From an uncultured Oscillospiraceae bacterium (GTDB lineage Bacteria > Bacillota > Clostridia > Oscillospirales > Oscillospiraceae), in the NCBI GenBank assembly GCA_910588045.1, contig CAJUPS010000005.1, forward strand, positions 22,267 through 86,266: 64,000 nt of DNA, read 5' to 3'. Of this stretch, positions 26,801-35,348 are shown in pieces (the stretch's first letter is position 1; each line of letters opens with the position of its first letter). The notes under the pieces are model-generated. The model saw only the letters and a program-made list of their open reading frames with translations. It made no database searches and was not told where the DNA came from. Position numbers and translations under genes: made by a program.

Positions 26801-27265
26801 AGCGCCATCACGGGGCTTGAGAAGAAGGTTGTGAAAATCGGCGAGGGCAGCCGGGCCATCAGCGACTTCTGCGACGCCCTGTTTACCGGCGTCATCAGCA
26901 TGGAGGGCCGCGTTCTGGTCTACCGGCCGGAGAGCTTCGGCGTGGTGACGGAAAAGCTGCTCTCCAAGCGGGGGGAGGAATTTCCCTTCAATGTGATCCC
27001 CATCTATCAGGGCTTCCTGAGCTATCAGAACCTTCTGACGGCGGAGGACCGCGCTGCCATCCGGGAGAGCGTGGATGCGCGCTACAACAGCAACTCCCCC
27101 GAGATCGGGCTCACCGGGGCCAAGCTGAAAACGGAGTTGGCCGACAACAAGCTGCGGGCCTGGCTCATGAGCGCGGAGTCCTTCCCGGAGAAGACGGACA
27201 TCCAGGAATTTATTGTCAAGCTCCAGCAGCAGTTCCATATTTTCTGCACAGAAAACGGGATCTGA
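23819..27265 (+). CDS. large tubulin-like GTPase (Tubulin_2-type)
   Basis: A 1148-residue protein with an N-terminal tubulin/FtsZ-like nucleotide-binding domain: GLGGTG (34-39) in the first loop after strand 1 and the tubulin signature SGGTGAGC (193-200) in the T4 loop. The following 900 residues are mostly helical, with coiled-coil-like charged stretches (VEDYERARADFENRRRRE near 540-560). This is about three times the length of FtsZ. Large tubulin-like proteins of this kind are known from sequence in several bacterial phyla but poorly characterised. It could polymerise or act as a GTP switch in a membrane-linked complex. It starts at ATG 23819 after GAGGAGGAG. Confidence 0.8.
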   Translation: MAVYSKLLLSAGGGIVSTMQQAEQAKNTASLLIGLGGTGIDCLRTIKTQVRSRLRPDDPDAVVPKYEHIRFLGVDTAEKSKGDQDEDQDNLKAGALIALDDVECFSISNPHVKRTFSSPKGLEMREELSWLRWEDIDAPDLGKAGAGGIRQIGRFMMMDRSKAFMSRVEQEINAAKAGLIDPTVYVHIFSGLSGGTGAGCFLDVCYMVRHIANKVGGVTIFGYFFLPDVNLSVIPFSDTKTRAYVPKNGYASMQELDYCMQLQYNGGGFVQKYQDHTAVAWKEPPVDMCHLVCATDSSNNVIENAYDYAMNVTTEYVMDFLTHSNTKFDLAEQLANFRAKVRAADDSKVIGSHVAYCVIGAACACIPLREINTYLASELFEKFSRIGQNVPSKTDVENLAVAALARNAQGVSDIYNALYRELSSGFDNSYAAYTDDWKFVRDYGNSDMVTHYTNQTAAKLNIAVKNSRSMVSEGNQQSLIARVREQLARIIRNIDCGPIFAYGLISAAKSHNLLNIIDGLLEENNSRWNQESAQDHLRVEDYERARADFENRRRRELLDNDQKRFNDYEYDLMLLEQHKLAMNCYQELDNVLKLFRKQLEDITASYYIKLSRVMDTLIQSFKENRDALASEKIMQTKSSFAIPMMTIAELKKALDAEIETINVPGRLDEFMALFLDHEDDWIAEDENKIAKLVNGFFVETAFHGFANRTITAFLKDKYRIDNDEQLSNKIYNDWMKVLTTKASPLFYFNNEVWQESDTSKLASLSFPDSSAPIKAAAERMHMVNDMWVTKESALTDRIFVMCSACALPLSAYNNCAEYEAIYFSSNAAGCHYYEGKDVPGMPFNDWRKLSSLTPQSLLHLERAPEPMQKLISTAQALYEEANRFAIFDDDNRICVPDEGHVKALQALIDEANGKIAQAAKASDIAGMQELLTKLKAARTLPMTATSNRMQNDGHAAKRETRLSVQKDHFVASPAYHILVGDILRQIKALDAAAESAITGLEKKVVKIGEGSRAISDFCDALFTGVISMEGRVLVYRPESFGVVTEKLLSKRGEEFPFNVIPIYQGFLSYQNLLTAEDRAAIRESVDARYNSNSPEIGLTGAKLKTELADNKLRAWLMSAESFPEKTDIQEFIVKLQQQFHIFCTENGI

Positions 27266-27308
27266 GTTCCCCCACAGAATATCTGCGGCAGAGTCATCGC
27301 TTACCAGC

Positions 27309-27368
27309 GGAGCCGTGGAGCAGAGCCCGTACACGCCAGGATGCAAAGCGGGCTCTCAGGACGGCTCC
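27309..27368 (+). promoter_or_regulatory. nested intercistronic hairpin
   Basis: GGAGCCGT (27309-27316) pairs with ACGGCTCC (27361-27368), and inside it GAGCCCG (27323-27329) pairs with CGGGCTC (27349-27355), all perfect. It lies in the 136-bp gap between the tubulin-like gene and its neighbour, with no T-run. It may stabilise or cleave the mRNA to tune subunit ratios. Confidence 0.5.
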
Positions 27369-27401
27369 GCTCCATATTTTCAGGACTGCGAGGATCTTTC
27401 T

Positions 27402-29288
27402 ATGACGACATCCCTTACCATACAGGACCTGATCCGGCATTTTGAAGACCGACTGCGCCGCATCGACCGACAGGACCTTGACGATACCGGGCGGGAACCC
27501 CAGTTCCCCCAGATCGTCATCTACCTGGGCGGCGATGCCCACAGCGCCCACCAGGCGGTCTCCTCGAATCTGCTGCAAATCTGGCCGCAGTATCAGTCTG
27601 AGCTGAAGTTTTTGTGGGTGCAGGAGGAGGAGTCGAAGCTGTCCTTCTCGGAGCTGTCCCCCGAGGGCAGCCGGGCGCTGTCCGAGGACGGCGTGCAGGA
27701 GCTCGCCTCCTCCCTCTTTGGAACAAGGATGCACTTCCGCGACCGCAGCAAGCTCCTGGTGTACTACATCCTTGATACCACCGCCTTTCTCAGCAAGGAC
27801 GATCTCCTCGCCTGGTTCCCCCGGATGAACAGGGTCAAGGAGCTGATGTGCGCCCACTCCACGGACATTCTGGACGTTCTGTTCTTGCTGCTCAATGAGA
27901 ACCTGTCCCGGCAGAAGACCGCGGCCCAGATCCGGGATCACCTGAGCGGCTTTTACCAGGGGAACGACGTCCGGCAGGCCGTGGGCAGCGTACTGCTTCT
28001 GAGCAACCGGCGCAGCGACAACGCCATCCTGGAGGACTGGGGCATCTGCTACCAGATCCTCTCCGCCGCCATCGTCCTGTCCAACAACGCCGATCCCCGC
28101 GTTGCCGCCTCCTTCTTCTCCGGGTCCGTCATGACGGCCAGCTACGCCCGGGAGGAGAAGCCCCTCCCCCAGATCGGGCAGGTGGTCGTCAAGGGCCTGA
28201 TCGACGAGCTGTCGAAGGCCGTGCCCCCGAGGGACATCAGGCCGCTGGACGATCCCCGCCTCCCGGAGAAGTTGGGCGTGACCAAGCAGGGGACGCTGGC
28301 CCTGCTGGACGAGTACGCGGAGAGCTGCCTCTTTGCCCTGCTGCCCTCGGAGGAGCAGCTGGAGCTCTTCCCCAGGCGGGACAGCAGCTCCCAGACCAGC
28401 ATGGCCATCCTTCCGGCCCGGGCGTTCAACGAGTACACGATGGGCGCGTGGGAGCAGTATCTGGGCAGCATCGTCCGGAAGGCCCAGGAGAAGCTATCCA
28501 TGGACTCCGCCGTCCGCGCAACCTGGCGGGAGGCCTATCGGGCGCTGCTGGTGGAGAATTTCAGCAGGGAGGAGCTGCTCTACCTGGCGGGCCACCTCCA
28601 GGACGTGGAGGACCTGCTGACGGCGCCCAAGGCCCCCGGGCAGGACGCCCCGGTCCTCTCCGCGGCCCAGGAGCAGCTGAAGTATATGCTCTCCAGCGAC
28701 CGGGAGGTGGTCCGGATCTTCCTCTCCGCCCTGGAGGAGCAGGGCCGGGCGGCCCAGGACTTCGCCGACATGTGGAACAGTCTCCTGCGCTCCATGCGCA
28801 GGATCCACACCGTCCGGGACAACAACATTGCCACCTTCTATGACCGGAAGGTCCGCCATTTTTATGACCGCTGCGGGGCCGACATCTGCCAGGAGTTTGC
28901 CGATATGCACGACACCTCCGAGCTGGCCCAGTTCCTGACGGGAACGCTGGACCGCATTGTCGACAGCGATGAGATCTTCTCCTCCGCCTTTGAGGATGAG
29001 CTGGAGAACCGGCTGAACGAGGAGGCGCTGCCGACCGACGCGAAGCAGTACATCCGAAAGAAGCTCACCGGGAACGAGGTCTTCGTCTATTTGCAGACCA
29101 ATTTTGCCCTGGGCGAGCCGCTGGTCTCCTCCATCCTCCTCAAGGCGGGTACGCCGCTGCACAACAATCTATACAACAACCTCCCGCCCACCACCTACTA
29201 CTACGACACAGGCAGCAGCACCACCGCGGAGGCGCTGGTGATCTATGAGGTGACCGCTGAAAATCTGGTCAATGGAGGAGAGCTGTAG
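27402..29288 (+). CDS. large helical protein of unknown function, downstream of the tubulin-like gene
   Basis: A 628-residue protein, not recognised. The N-terminal part (about 30-230) has an alternating strand/helix pattern (FPQIVIYLGGDAHS, SKLLVYYILDTTAFL) without a P-loop. The rest is helical and acidic. The ATG at 27402 has GAGG 8 bases upstream; the same frame is open further back, but that part overlaps the tubulin gene and has no ribosome site. It ends 2 bases before the next gene. Position suggests a dedicated partner of the tubulin-like protein (inference). Confidence 0.65.
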   Translation: MTTSLTIQDLIRHFEDRLRRIDRQDLDDTGREPQFPQIVIYLGGDAHSAHQAVSSNLLQIWPQYQSELKFLWVQEEESKLSFSELSPEGSRALSEDGVQELASSLFGTRMHFRDRSKLLVYYILDTTAFLSKDDLLAWFPRMNRVKELMCAHSTDILDVLFLLLNENLSRQKTAAQIRDHLSGFYQGNDVRQAVGSVLLLSNRRSDNAILEDWGICYQILSAAIVLSNNADPRVAASFFSGSVMTASYAREEKPLPQIGQVVVKGLIDELSKAVPPRDIRPLDDPRLPEKLGVTKQGTLALLDEYAESCLFALLPSEEQLELFPRRDSSSQTSMAILPARAFNEYTMGAWEQYLGSIVRKAQEKLSMDSAVRATWREAYRALLVENFSREELLYLAGHLQDVEDLLTAPKAPGQDAPVLSAAQEQLKYMLSSDREVVRIFLSALEEQGRAAQDFADMWNSLLRSMRRIHTVRDNNIATFYDRKVRHFYDRCGADICQEFADMHDTSELAQFLTGTLDRIVDSDEIFSSAFEDELENRLNEEALPTDAKQYIRKKLTGNEVFVYLQTNFALGEPLVSSILLKAGTPLHNNLYNNLPPTTYYYDTGSSTTAEALVIYEVTAENLVNGGEL

Positions 29289-29290
29289 CC

Positions 29291-29941
29291 ATGCGTTATC
29301 AATATTGCCCCAACGACCCCATTCGGTATGCGACCAACCTCCGCCGGGAGCAGGGGACCCGCAGCCTGAAATGGGACAACGCCCGGGGACAGGACGTGCT
29401 GATCGTCCAGACCCCCTTTGAGTGCAGCGCGGAGGACGTCATCGGGGAGCTGTGCGCCATCATGGAGCGGACGGTCCTGCATACAGACAAGTACACCGAG
29501 GTAAAGCCCGGCGTCTGGGTCCGTTTTGTTACCGCGGCGGACAAGGCCAGGATGAACGGGTGCCCCATCAACACCGAGGCGAGCACCTATTCCGTCTTCA
29601 GCTGCTCCACCGAGTCGGGCGTGTGCTCGATCTATGCGCCCCAGCGGAACCAGGCCATGATCTCCGCCCATTGCAGCATCCCCATGCAGATCCACATCGA
29701 CGTGCAGGAGCTGACCAGGACGGAGGGCCTCTTCAAAAAGAAGGTGGTCCGGACCGGCTATTTCACGCTCTCCTTCCCCCAGGATCTCGCCGGCGGATAC
29801 CGGGACGGGGACCTGCTCCTCCGGGTGGGCGGTCTGGAGATCCCGGCGACCCGGAAGATGCTGGAGCAGGGCCGGGTCTATGTCAAAACGGACCTGCGGC
29901 CGGAGGTCGTCTCCAGGAACAAGGGCCTGGAGCTGATCTGA
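29291..29941 (+). CDS. unknown 216-residue beta-rich protein
   Basis: Not recognised. It begins MRYQYCPNDPIRYATNLRR, has no signal peptide or membrane helix, and is rich in predicted strands (GVWVRFVTAA, IPMQIHIDVQEL, GYFTLSFPQDL, LLLRVGGLEIP). The ATG follows the previous stop by 2 bases with GGAGGAG overlapping the upstream end, so the pair is translationally coupled. A small beta-sandwich or adaptor domain is plausible. Confidence 0.65.
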   Translation: MRYQYCPNDPIRYATNLRREQGTRSLKWDNARGQDVLIVQTPFECSAEDVIGELCAIMERTVLHTDKYTEVKPGVWVRFVTAADKARMNGCPINTEASTYSVFSCSTESGVCSIYAPQRNQAMISAHCSIPMQIHIDVQELTRTEGLFKKKVVRTGYFTLSFPQDLAGGYRDGDLLLRVGGLEIPATRKMLEQGRVYVKTDLRPEVVSRNKGLELI

Positions 29942-30014
29942 ACCCATTCTGCGGCCCGGCGGGCGGACCGGCCTGTCCCGCGGCGGCAACGATAAACGAA
30001 CGAGGAGTGAAACG

Positions 30015-31685
30015 ATGAGCTGCGAAATCACCTGCCCCTACTGTTTCCGTAAAATGCGGGACGACGAGGTCCTGTTCCGTTCGGAGAAGGTCAACTACGG
30101 CGAGTGCGACCTCCTGCCGGACGAGTACGACGATATTGAGGATTTCAAGGCGCGATACAACGGTCCCGACAAGGAGACCATCCTCAGCGGCTACAGAGAC
30201 TGGGACTTCTTCGCCGAGGGGGACGACCCCACCTACGAGGCCTTCTGGGAGAAGTTCAACGGCACGACGGAGTACAACCCCGCGGACGACCTCCTGCATG
30301 TCAAGGCATACCGGAGAAAGGTCATCAACCCCGGCCTGCCCGCCCACCGGAAATATCTCAAACCGCAGGGCACGGACGACTATTTTATCCGGGACGAGCA
30401 GGGGATGGTGACCCAGATCGAGCTGAAAACCGGGGAGGTGTGCAACCGCCGGGTGTGCTGTCACTGCCACAACCCCCTGCCGGACAGCTACGGCAAGAAC
30501 ACGGTGAAATTCGCCGCCGTCATCGGCATCACGGGCGCAGGCAAGACCGTCTACCTCTCCCAGCTGCTCCAGCGGATGAAGGAGTACGCCGTGAAGGTGG
30601 GCCTGTCCGCCATTGTCAGCAACACCGGCGTCCGGGCCTTTCTGGAGAGCAACCGGATTGCCGCCTCCGTGCCGCTGCCCGGCTCCACTGCGGCCACAAA
30701 GCTCCAGCAGCCCCTCTTCTACGATATGGTCCGGGACGCCAAGGAGCACGGGCGGGTAACCGAGACCTTCGTGCTCTACGATGTGGCGGGCGAGGTGTTC
30801 ACGGAGGCCGGTCTGCTCAACAAGTTTGCCCCCTTTGTCAGCCACGCCGACGGCGTCATCGTCCTCATCGACCCCATGCAGTTCAGCGAGGTGACCGGCG
30901 TGTCGAATGTCGGGGTGAGCCTGGACCACCCGGTGACGGTGCTCGACGCGGTCCACAGCGTGCTCTCCCCCGGCAATATCAACGAGAAGTGCCAGATCCC
31001 CTTTGCCGTATGCATCTCCAAGGCGGACACCCAGATGGTGCAGCAGGTGCTCAGTAGCGAGCTGCGGGACATGCTGCGGGAGGACGTCCACAGCATCAAG
31101 GACGCCAGCGGCTTCAACCTCCCCATCTTTAACGCGGCGGAGTACAACCCGATCCTCCAGGAGCTCTACGAGTTCATCCAGCACAAGGAGATGGTGCTGG
31201 CCCAGCAGATGCAGACCAACTATGCCAACTACGCCTATTTCGCCTTCACCGCTCTGGGCTGTGACGTGGGATACTTCAAGAAGATCCGGGACGACGAGTA
31301 TGAGAAGCTCAAGCGGCAGCGCCTTGGGCAGCCCGCGCCGCAGCAATATGTTCAGCTGGACGACGACAGCCTCCCGGAGAGCGTCTTCGAGAGGACCGGG
31401 CTGGGGGAGCTGTCCACCTATCAGTGCCCCATCGGGCCGGTCCTGCCGAAGCGGGTGGAGGAACCGCTGCTGTGGCTGTTCCACAAGCTGGGCTACATCG
31501 GTGTGAATACGCCCATCATCGACCCCGCCCGCCCCAAGATCTGCTGCCCCGAGTGCGGCAGCTATGAGACGGAAGCGCTCCCGCCGGAGGAGCAGACGCT
31601 GACGACCGGCTGGGGACCCTTCAAGAAGAGTCGGCACGTGGACCACACATGCCGCACCTGCGGTTACTGCTGGGAGCTAGAGTAA
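30015..31685 (+). CDS. GTPase flanked by zinc ribbons (double-GTPase-like)
   Basis: A 556-residue protein. An N-terminal zinc knuckle (CPYC, 7-10, completed by CCHCH near 148-152) encloses an insert of about 130 residues. Then comes a GTPase domain with Walker A GITGAGKT (171-178), G3 motif DVAGE and a SKAD base-recognition motif (ISKADTQ). The C-terminus has a second zinc ribbon (CCPECG ... CRTCGYC). Zinc ribbon-GTPase fusions of this form resemble the DO-GTPase families reported in bacterial NTPase conflict systems (from memory; a profile search is needed). It is followed at once by a GAP1-like protein, the expected partner. Confidence 0.75.
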   Translation: MSCEITCPYCFRKMRDDEVLFRSEKVNYGECDLLPDEYDDIEDFKARYNGPDKETILSGYRDWDFFAEGDDPTYEAFWEKFNGTTEYNPADDLLHVKAYRRKVINPGLPAHRKYLKPQGTDDYFIRDEQGMVTQIELKTGEVCNRRVCCHCHNPLPDSYGKNTVKFAAVIGITGAGKTVYLSQLLQRMKEYAVKVGLSAIVSNTGVRAFLESNRIAASVPLPGSTAATKLQQPLFYDMVRDAKEHGRVTETFVLYDVAGEVFTEAGLLNKFAPFVSHADGVIVLIDPMQFSEVTGVSNVGVSLDHPVTVLDAVHSVLSPGNINEKCQIPFAVCISKADTQMVQQVLSSELRDMLREDVHSIKDASGFNLPIFNAAEYNPILQELYEFIQHKEMVLAQQMQTNYANYAYFAFTALGCDVGYFKKIRDDEYEKLKRQRLGQPAPQQYVQLDDDSLPESVFERTGLGELSTYQCPIGPVLPKRVEEPLLWLFHKLGYIGVNTPIIDPARPKICCPECGSYETEALPPEEQTLTTGWGPFKKSRHVDHTCRTCGYCWELE

Positions 31686-31717
31686 CGAAACGGTCCTGTT
31701 GAATACGGAGGACAGCC

Positions 31718-34204
31718 ATGACAGAAAACATTTTGCAGTGCTGCTATACCAATGCAGTAAAGGAGGCCGGGGGCAAAATCAGCTCCGGGTGGCAGGCTGT
31801 AGTGGTGTCGGAGGACCTCCCGTCGGAGGCCTATGCGGCCTGCGTAAGCCTTCAGAACGCAAATTCGACCCTTCAGTCCCACGTGGTGGATGAGCAGGGC
31901 AATGTGCTCAACCTGCTGGAAATCACCGGTGACGGGACGTATGTATACGTCAGCCGGACCCAGTACGGCCTGACGGACCGCCTGGGGCGGCCCAACATGT
32001 TTTCCCACGCGTACATCTTCCCCTGGAAGCAGGGGGAGGTCATCAGCGACCCCAACGTCTTTCTGACGCTGACGGACCGTAACTTTGCCAAGGACGAGGA
32101 GACCGCCCGGCAGACCCGGGACTCCCTGGAGCGGTCCGAGCCCTTCACCCTGGCGCGCGCCCTGGAGCGGGCCGGAATGCAGTCGGAGACCTACCTGACG
32201 CTGATCCGGTGCGTCTACGCCCAGTACAGCGAGCGGAAGGCCGCCAAACCCCTCTATGTGCAGTACGACGGCGCCGAGGAGCAGATGCGGGCCATTCTCT
32301 ACTGCATCTACATGGGCATTCCCTACAGTATGCGGCGGAATCTCTCCGTCGCCTCTGCGGCGGCCGGTACGTCGAAGAGCTACCACCTTGTCTTCTCCGC
32401 AGACGCCGCCCGGCACGGGAACTTCGTCGTGCCCGGGACAGGGGAGAACAACATCCTGACCCCCCGCGCGGAGCGGCGGATCGCGCGCTGCGGCTTCGTG
32501 GAGCACGCCGCCGCCCACTGCCGGGAGCAGGATATGGATGCGTATTTCCGGCAGCTGGAGAAGCTGGCCCTGGAGCTGGGGGACCCTGCGGCCTCCGACG
32601 AGCTGATTCTGCGGATCGCCCATCAGCTGCTCGAGGCCGCGCCGCTGTCCGAGCTGACCGACGAGGAGCTGGGCGGACGTCTGAGTGATGCCCTGCGCTC
32701 CAAGTCCTACGGGAGCCAGCGGATGGAGGAGTACATCAGCAGTATGCTCGACGAGGTCTGCCGGCGCAAGGGCTCGCTGACCGAGGAGAGCGACGCCAAT
32801 CTGGCGGAGCGGCTGACCGCCCCGGCCACCGAGCGGCTGGCCGACGCCGGGGAGCGGTACAACATCTACCGTCTCAGCACGCTCCCGGTGGAGGCCGCTG
32901 CAAAACTGCTGCACAACCTGTCCAAGCCGGTCTTCGAGCGCTACAGCCAGACGCTGATGGAGAGCGGCAAGGGACGGGAGATCCTGGATCACTACTACGC
33001 CGTTTACGGCCTGGCCGACCGGGAGCTCTCCTGGGAGCTCCTGGACAGTTTCCTGGCGGAGACAAGCTATGTGCGCGGCGCGGTCAAGACCAGGGATGCC
33101 ATCGACGCGGCGGCCTGGAAGCTCTATGACGCGCAGCTCGGACGGTCCGACGGGGCCCGCGCCTACACCGCCCTGATGGCCCTGATGCGCAGGCTGCTGC
33201 CGCCGGAGCAGCTCCATGGCTGCGGCGAGGCGGCGAAGGAGGCCTACTGGGAGAAGCTGACCTTCCTGTCCTTTTCCTACCGAAAGATTGACGAGTACCG
33301 GCTCATGAAGATCCAGGGCAACAAGCGGTACGACCAATACATGGCCGTCTATGCTATCCTGGCGGCCTACGACGAGAAGGGCGAGGACGCCTTTTTCCGG
33401 GAACTCCACCAATTTGCCGCGGCATACGAGCTCATTTTTACCCAGTCGAAGAATAGCATTCCCTTCGTGTCGAAGCTGGAGGAGGAGCTGCGCCTGCTCT
33501 CTCCGCAGTCGGAGGCGCTCTTCGGCTGGATCCCTGTCGTGACCATCCCGGATGCCAGCGCAGTGCTGGAGGATATACTGGCCCTGCGGAACCGTCTGCA
33601 CCAGAGGGAGTTCGATGGGTTTGTGGACGCTTACCGGCAGATCCTGGAGCAAAGCCGCGGCGTCCGCAGCGCCAAGCGCCTGGAAAAGGAGCTGAGCAAG
33701 GCGCTGGCGGCGGAGTGCCGCAAGGCCGACAAGCCGGGCAGCTGGGTCCCCGTCGACGTCTGGCTCGTCCTGGGCGCATCCCTCTATCCCGACAATGCTT
33801 TCCGGATCTTTGATGAGGCGGACCCCTGCGTCCTCCGCATAGAGGAGGCCCGCGCAGTGGAGGGGAGCCGGCTCCTGTCGGAGGCGTTCTATATCCACCA
33901 GGCGGAGTCCTTTGTCCAGAGCAAGGGCAAGTCCGCAAAGGTGGTCCACAAGTGGCTGGGGGAGCGCAAGTCTGCCGAGCGCCGTAGGCGGGCGGATGAG
34001 CGCAAGCTGCGCCAGGATGCCGACGGATCGGTCTTGGACCGGGGCCTCGCCTTTTTCTCCCAGCTGACCACCGGCGGGGAGGCCAGAAACGGCCGGCGTG
34101 TCTCCACGCAGAAGGAGGAGACTGCCGCGCCGTCCGGTCAAAGCGCCGGTGAGGCAAAAAAGGAGAGGAAGCCCGGCAGAAAAGGTGGGTTTTTCGACCG
34201 GTAA
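31718..34204 (+). CDS. GAP1-like (GTPase-associated) protein, full-length copy
   Basis: An 828-residue protein. The N-terminal domain begins ENILQCCYTNAVKEAGGK and contains SGWQ, TDRLGRPNMFSHAYIFP and MGIPYSMRRNLSV, a pattern I associate with GTPase-associated protein 1. The middle is helical; the last 80 residues are highly basic. A second gene at 39517 copies the first 380 residues. It probably binds one of the GTPases of this locus and regulates it or links it to effectors (inference). The start has GGAGGAC upstream. Confidence 0.68.
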   Translation: MTENILQCCYTNAVKEAGGKISSGWQAVVVSEDLPSEAYAACVSLQNANSTLQSHVVDEQGNVLNLLEITGDGTYVYVSRTQYGLTDRLGRPNMFSHAYIFPWKQGEVISDPNVFLTLTDRNFAKDEETARQTRDSLERSEPFTLARALERAGMQSETYLTLIRCVYAQYSERKAAKPLYVQYDGAEEQMRAILYCIYMGIPYSMRRNLSVASAAAGTSKSYHLVFSADAARHGNFVVPGTGENNILTPRAERRIARCGFVEHAAAHCREQDMDAYFRQLEKLALELGDPAASDELILRIAHQLLEAAPLSELTDEELGGRLSDALRSKSYGSQRMEEYISSMLDEVCRRKGSLTEESDANLAERLTAPATERLADAGERYNIYRLSTLPVEAAAKLLHNLSKPVFERYSQTLMESGKGREILDHYYAVYGLADRELSWELLDSFLAETSYVRGAVKTRDAIDAAAWKLYDAQLGRSDGARAYTALMALMRRLLPPEQLHGCGEAAKEAYWEKLTFLSFSYRKIDEYRLMKIQGNKRYDQYMAVYAILAAYDEKGEDAFFRELHQFAAAYELIFTQSKNSIPFVSKLEEELRLLSPQSEALFGWIPVVTIPDASAVLEDILALRNRLHQREFDGFVDAYRQILEQSRGVRSAKRLEKELSKALAAECRKADKPGSWVPVDVWLVLGASLYPDNAFRIFDEADPCVLRIEEARAVEGSRLLSEAFYIHQAESFVQSKGKSAKVVHKWLGERKSAERRRRADERKLRQDADGSVLDRGLAFFSQLTTGGEARNGRRVSTQKEETAAPSGQSAGEAKKERKPGRKGGFFDR

Positions 34205-34238
34205 TATATCCTGAGAAAGTAGGAGGATTGGCGTCCGC

Positions 34239-35348
34239 ATGAGCACAAGCAAATATCGTGTCCCCAACGAGCTGTACTACAGCGAGATATATGGCGGCGG
34301 CATCTATGAGTGGAACGGCCAGACGGTCCAGGACCCCCTGGGGGGCGACCGGGGGGAGGGGCGGGTCAGCCCGCTGCTCACCAGCCTGCTCTCCGGAGAG
34401 ACCTTTTTTCTCAAGCGCCTGCCCGGCGATGCACGGGACCGCTTCCGGACGCGGGTGCTGCTTCCTCCCCGGAATGAGCATATCCTGTGGCCCAGCGATA
34501 TGGTGCATCTGGAGGAGGAGCAGCGGGAGGGGTGCAGTCTCTTTGTGGCGCAGTCGTATACCCCGGCGCCTGCGGAGCAGGAGGGGTCGGAGGCCCTTCT
34601 CTTCCCCTACGGCGGGTATCCCAGGATGGTGGATGGGCTGCGCAGGCTCTCCCAGATCGAATCCCCCAGCTGGAAGGTCCGGGAGATCCGGCGCATGGCC
34701 GCAGAAATCGCCCGCGCACTGGAGAGTCTGAATCGGAGCGGGTATCTCTACGCGGACATCCACTTATCCCGCATCTATTTTTCGGATGATGACGCCGTCT
34801 TTCTGGACTTCTCCAACCTGGTCTTCCCCCTCCGGGACTCCGTGGGCAGAGGGGCGGACACCGCTTGCCGGGTGGAGCAGGGGGCGTATCCCCTCGAGTT
34901 CGCCGATCCCGCTCTGGTGCGGGGGCTGACGCCCCACGTAGACCTCCACTCCCAGAACTACAGCCTGTGCGCCCTGTTTTTCTACCTGTTCCTGGGGCGC
35001 TACCCCTATGACGGCCGGCTGCTCACGGGCTATAAGGACGATACGCCCCAGGGGCACTATGTCAAATTCCGGGACTACCACAAGATGCCCGTCTTCATCT
35101 TTGACCCGGAGGACGCCCAAAACGGTCTGGGCGCCTTCTGGGAGGAGCAGCAGGTGATCGAGCTGTGGGAGGAGCTGCCGGGAGAGCTGCGGGAGATGTT
35201 CGTCCGGACCCTCCGGCGGGGGAATGCCGAGCGGACGGAACCCGTCAACAACCCCACCCCCAGTACGTGGCTGCGATGCTTCCGGGAGTTGGGTTGGTAC
35301 GACGATAAAGACGATAAAAAAGAGACTGAGGGGATCGCATATGAATAA
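34239..35348 (+). CDS. protein-kinase-fold protein with degraded catalytic motifs
   Basis: A 369-residue protein. FFLKRL supplies the usual N-lobe lysine (K59). The catalytic loop reads YADIHLSRI (171-179): the catalytic Asp (D173) is kept, but the Mg-binding Asn position is Arg (R178). The DFG motif reads DFS (190-192), and the activation region is unusual. It could be a weak or atypical kinase or a pseudokinase. It overlaps the next start by 8 bases. Kinases beside vWA proteins are common in bacterial signalling and conflict loci. Confidence 0.68.
   Translation: MSTSKYRVPNELYYSEIYGGGIYEWNGQTVQDPLGGDRGEGRVSPLLTSLLSGETFFLKRLPGDARDRFRTRVLLPPRNEHILWPSDMVHLEEEQREGCSLFVAQSYTPAPAEQEGSEALLFPYGGYPRMVDGLRRLSQIESPSWKVREIRRMAAEIARALESLNRSGYLYADIHLSRIYFSDDDAVFLDFSNLVFPLRDSVGRGADTACRVEQGAYPLEFADPALVRGLTPHVDLHSQNYSLCALFFYLFLGRYPYDGRLLTGYKDDTPQGHYVKFRDYHKMPVFIFDPEDAQNGLGAFWEEQQVIELWEELPGELREMFVRTLRRGNAERTEPVNNPTPSTWLRCFRELGWYDDKDDKKETEGIAYE

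Noticed and set aside
27213..27401. An N-terminal extension of 63 residues on the gene after the tubulin-like gene
   Set aside because: It overlaps the tubulin-like gene, is low-complexity Ser-rich, and crosses the nested hairpin; the ATG at 27402 has a good ribosome site.
29883..34267. Long antisense frames over the zinc-ribbon GTPase and GAP1-like genes
   Set aside because: Same reason: low-complexity Val/Leu/Gly/His-rich translations with no domain, opposite to well-supported genes.
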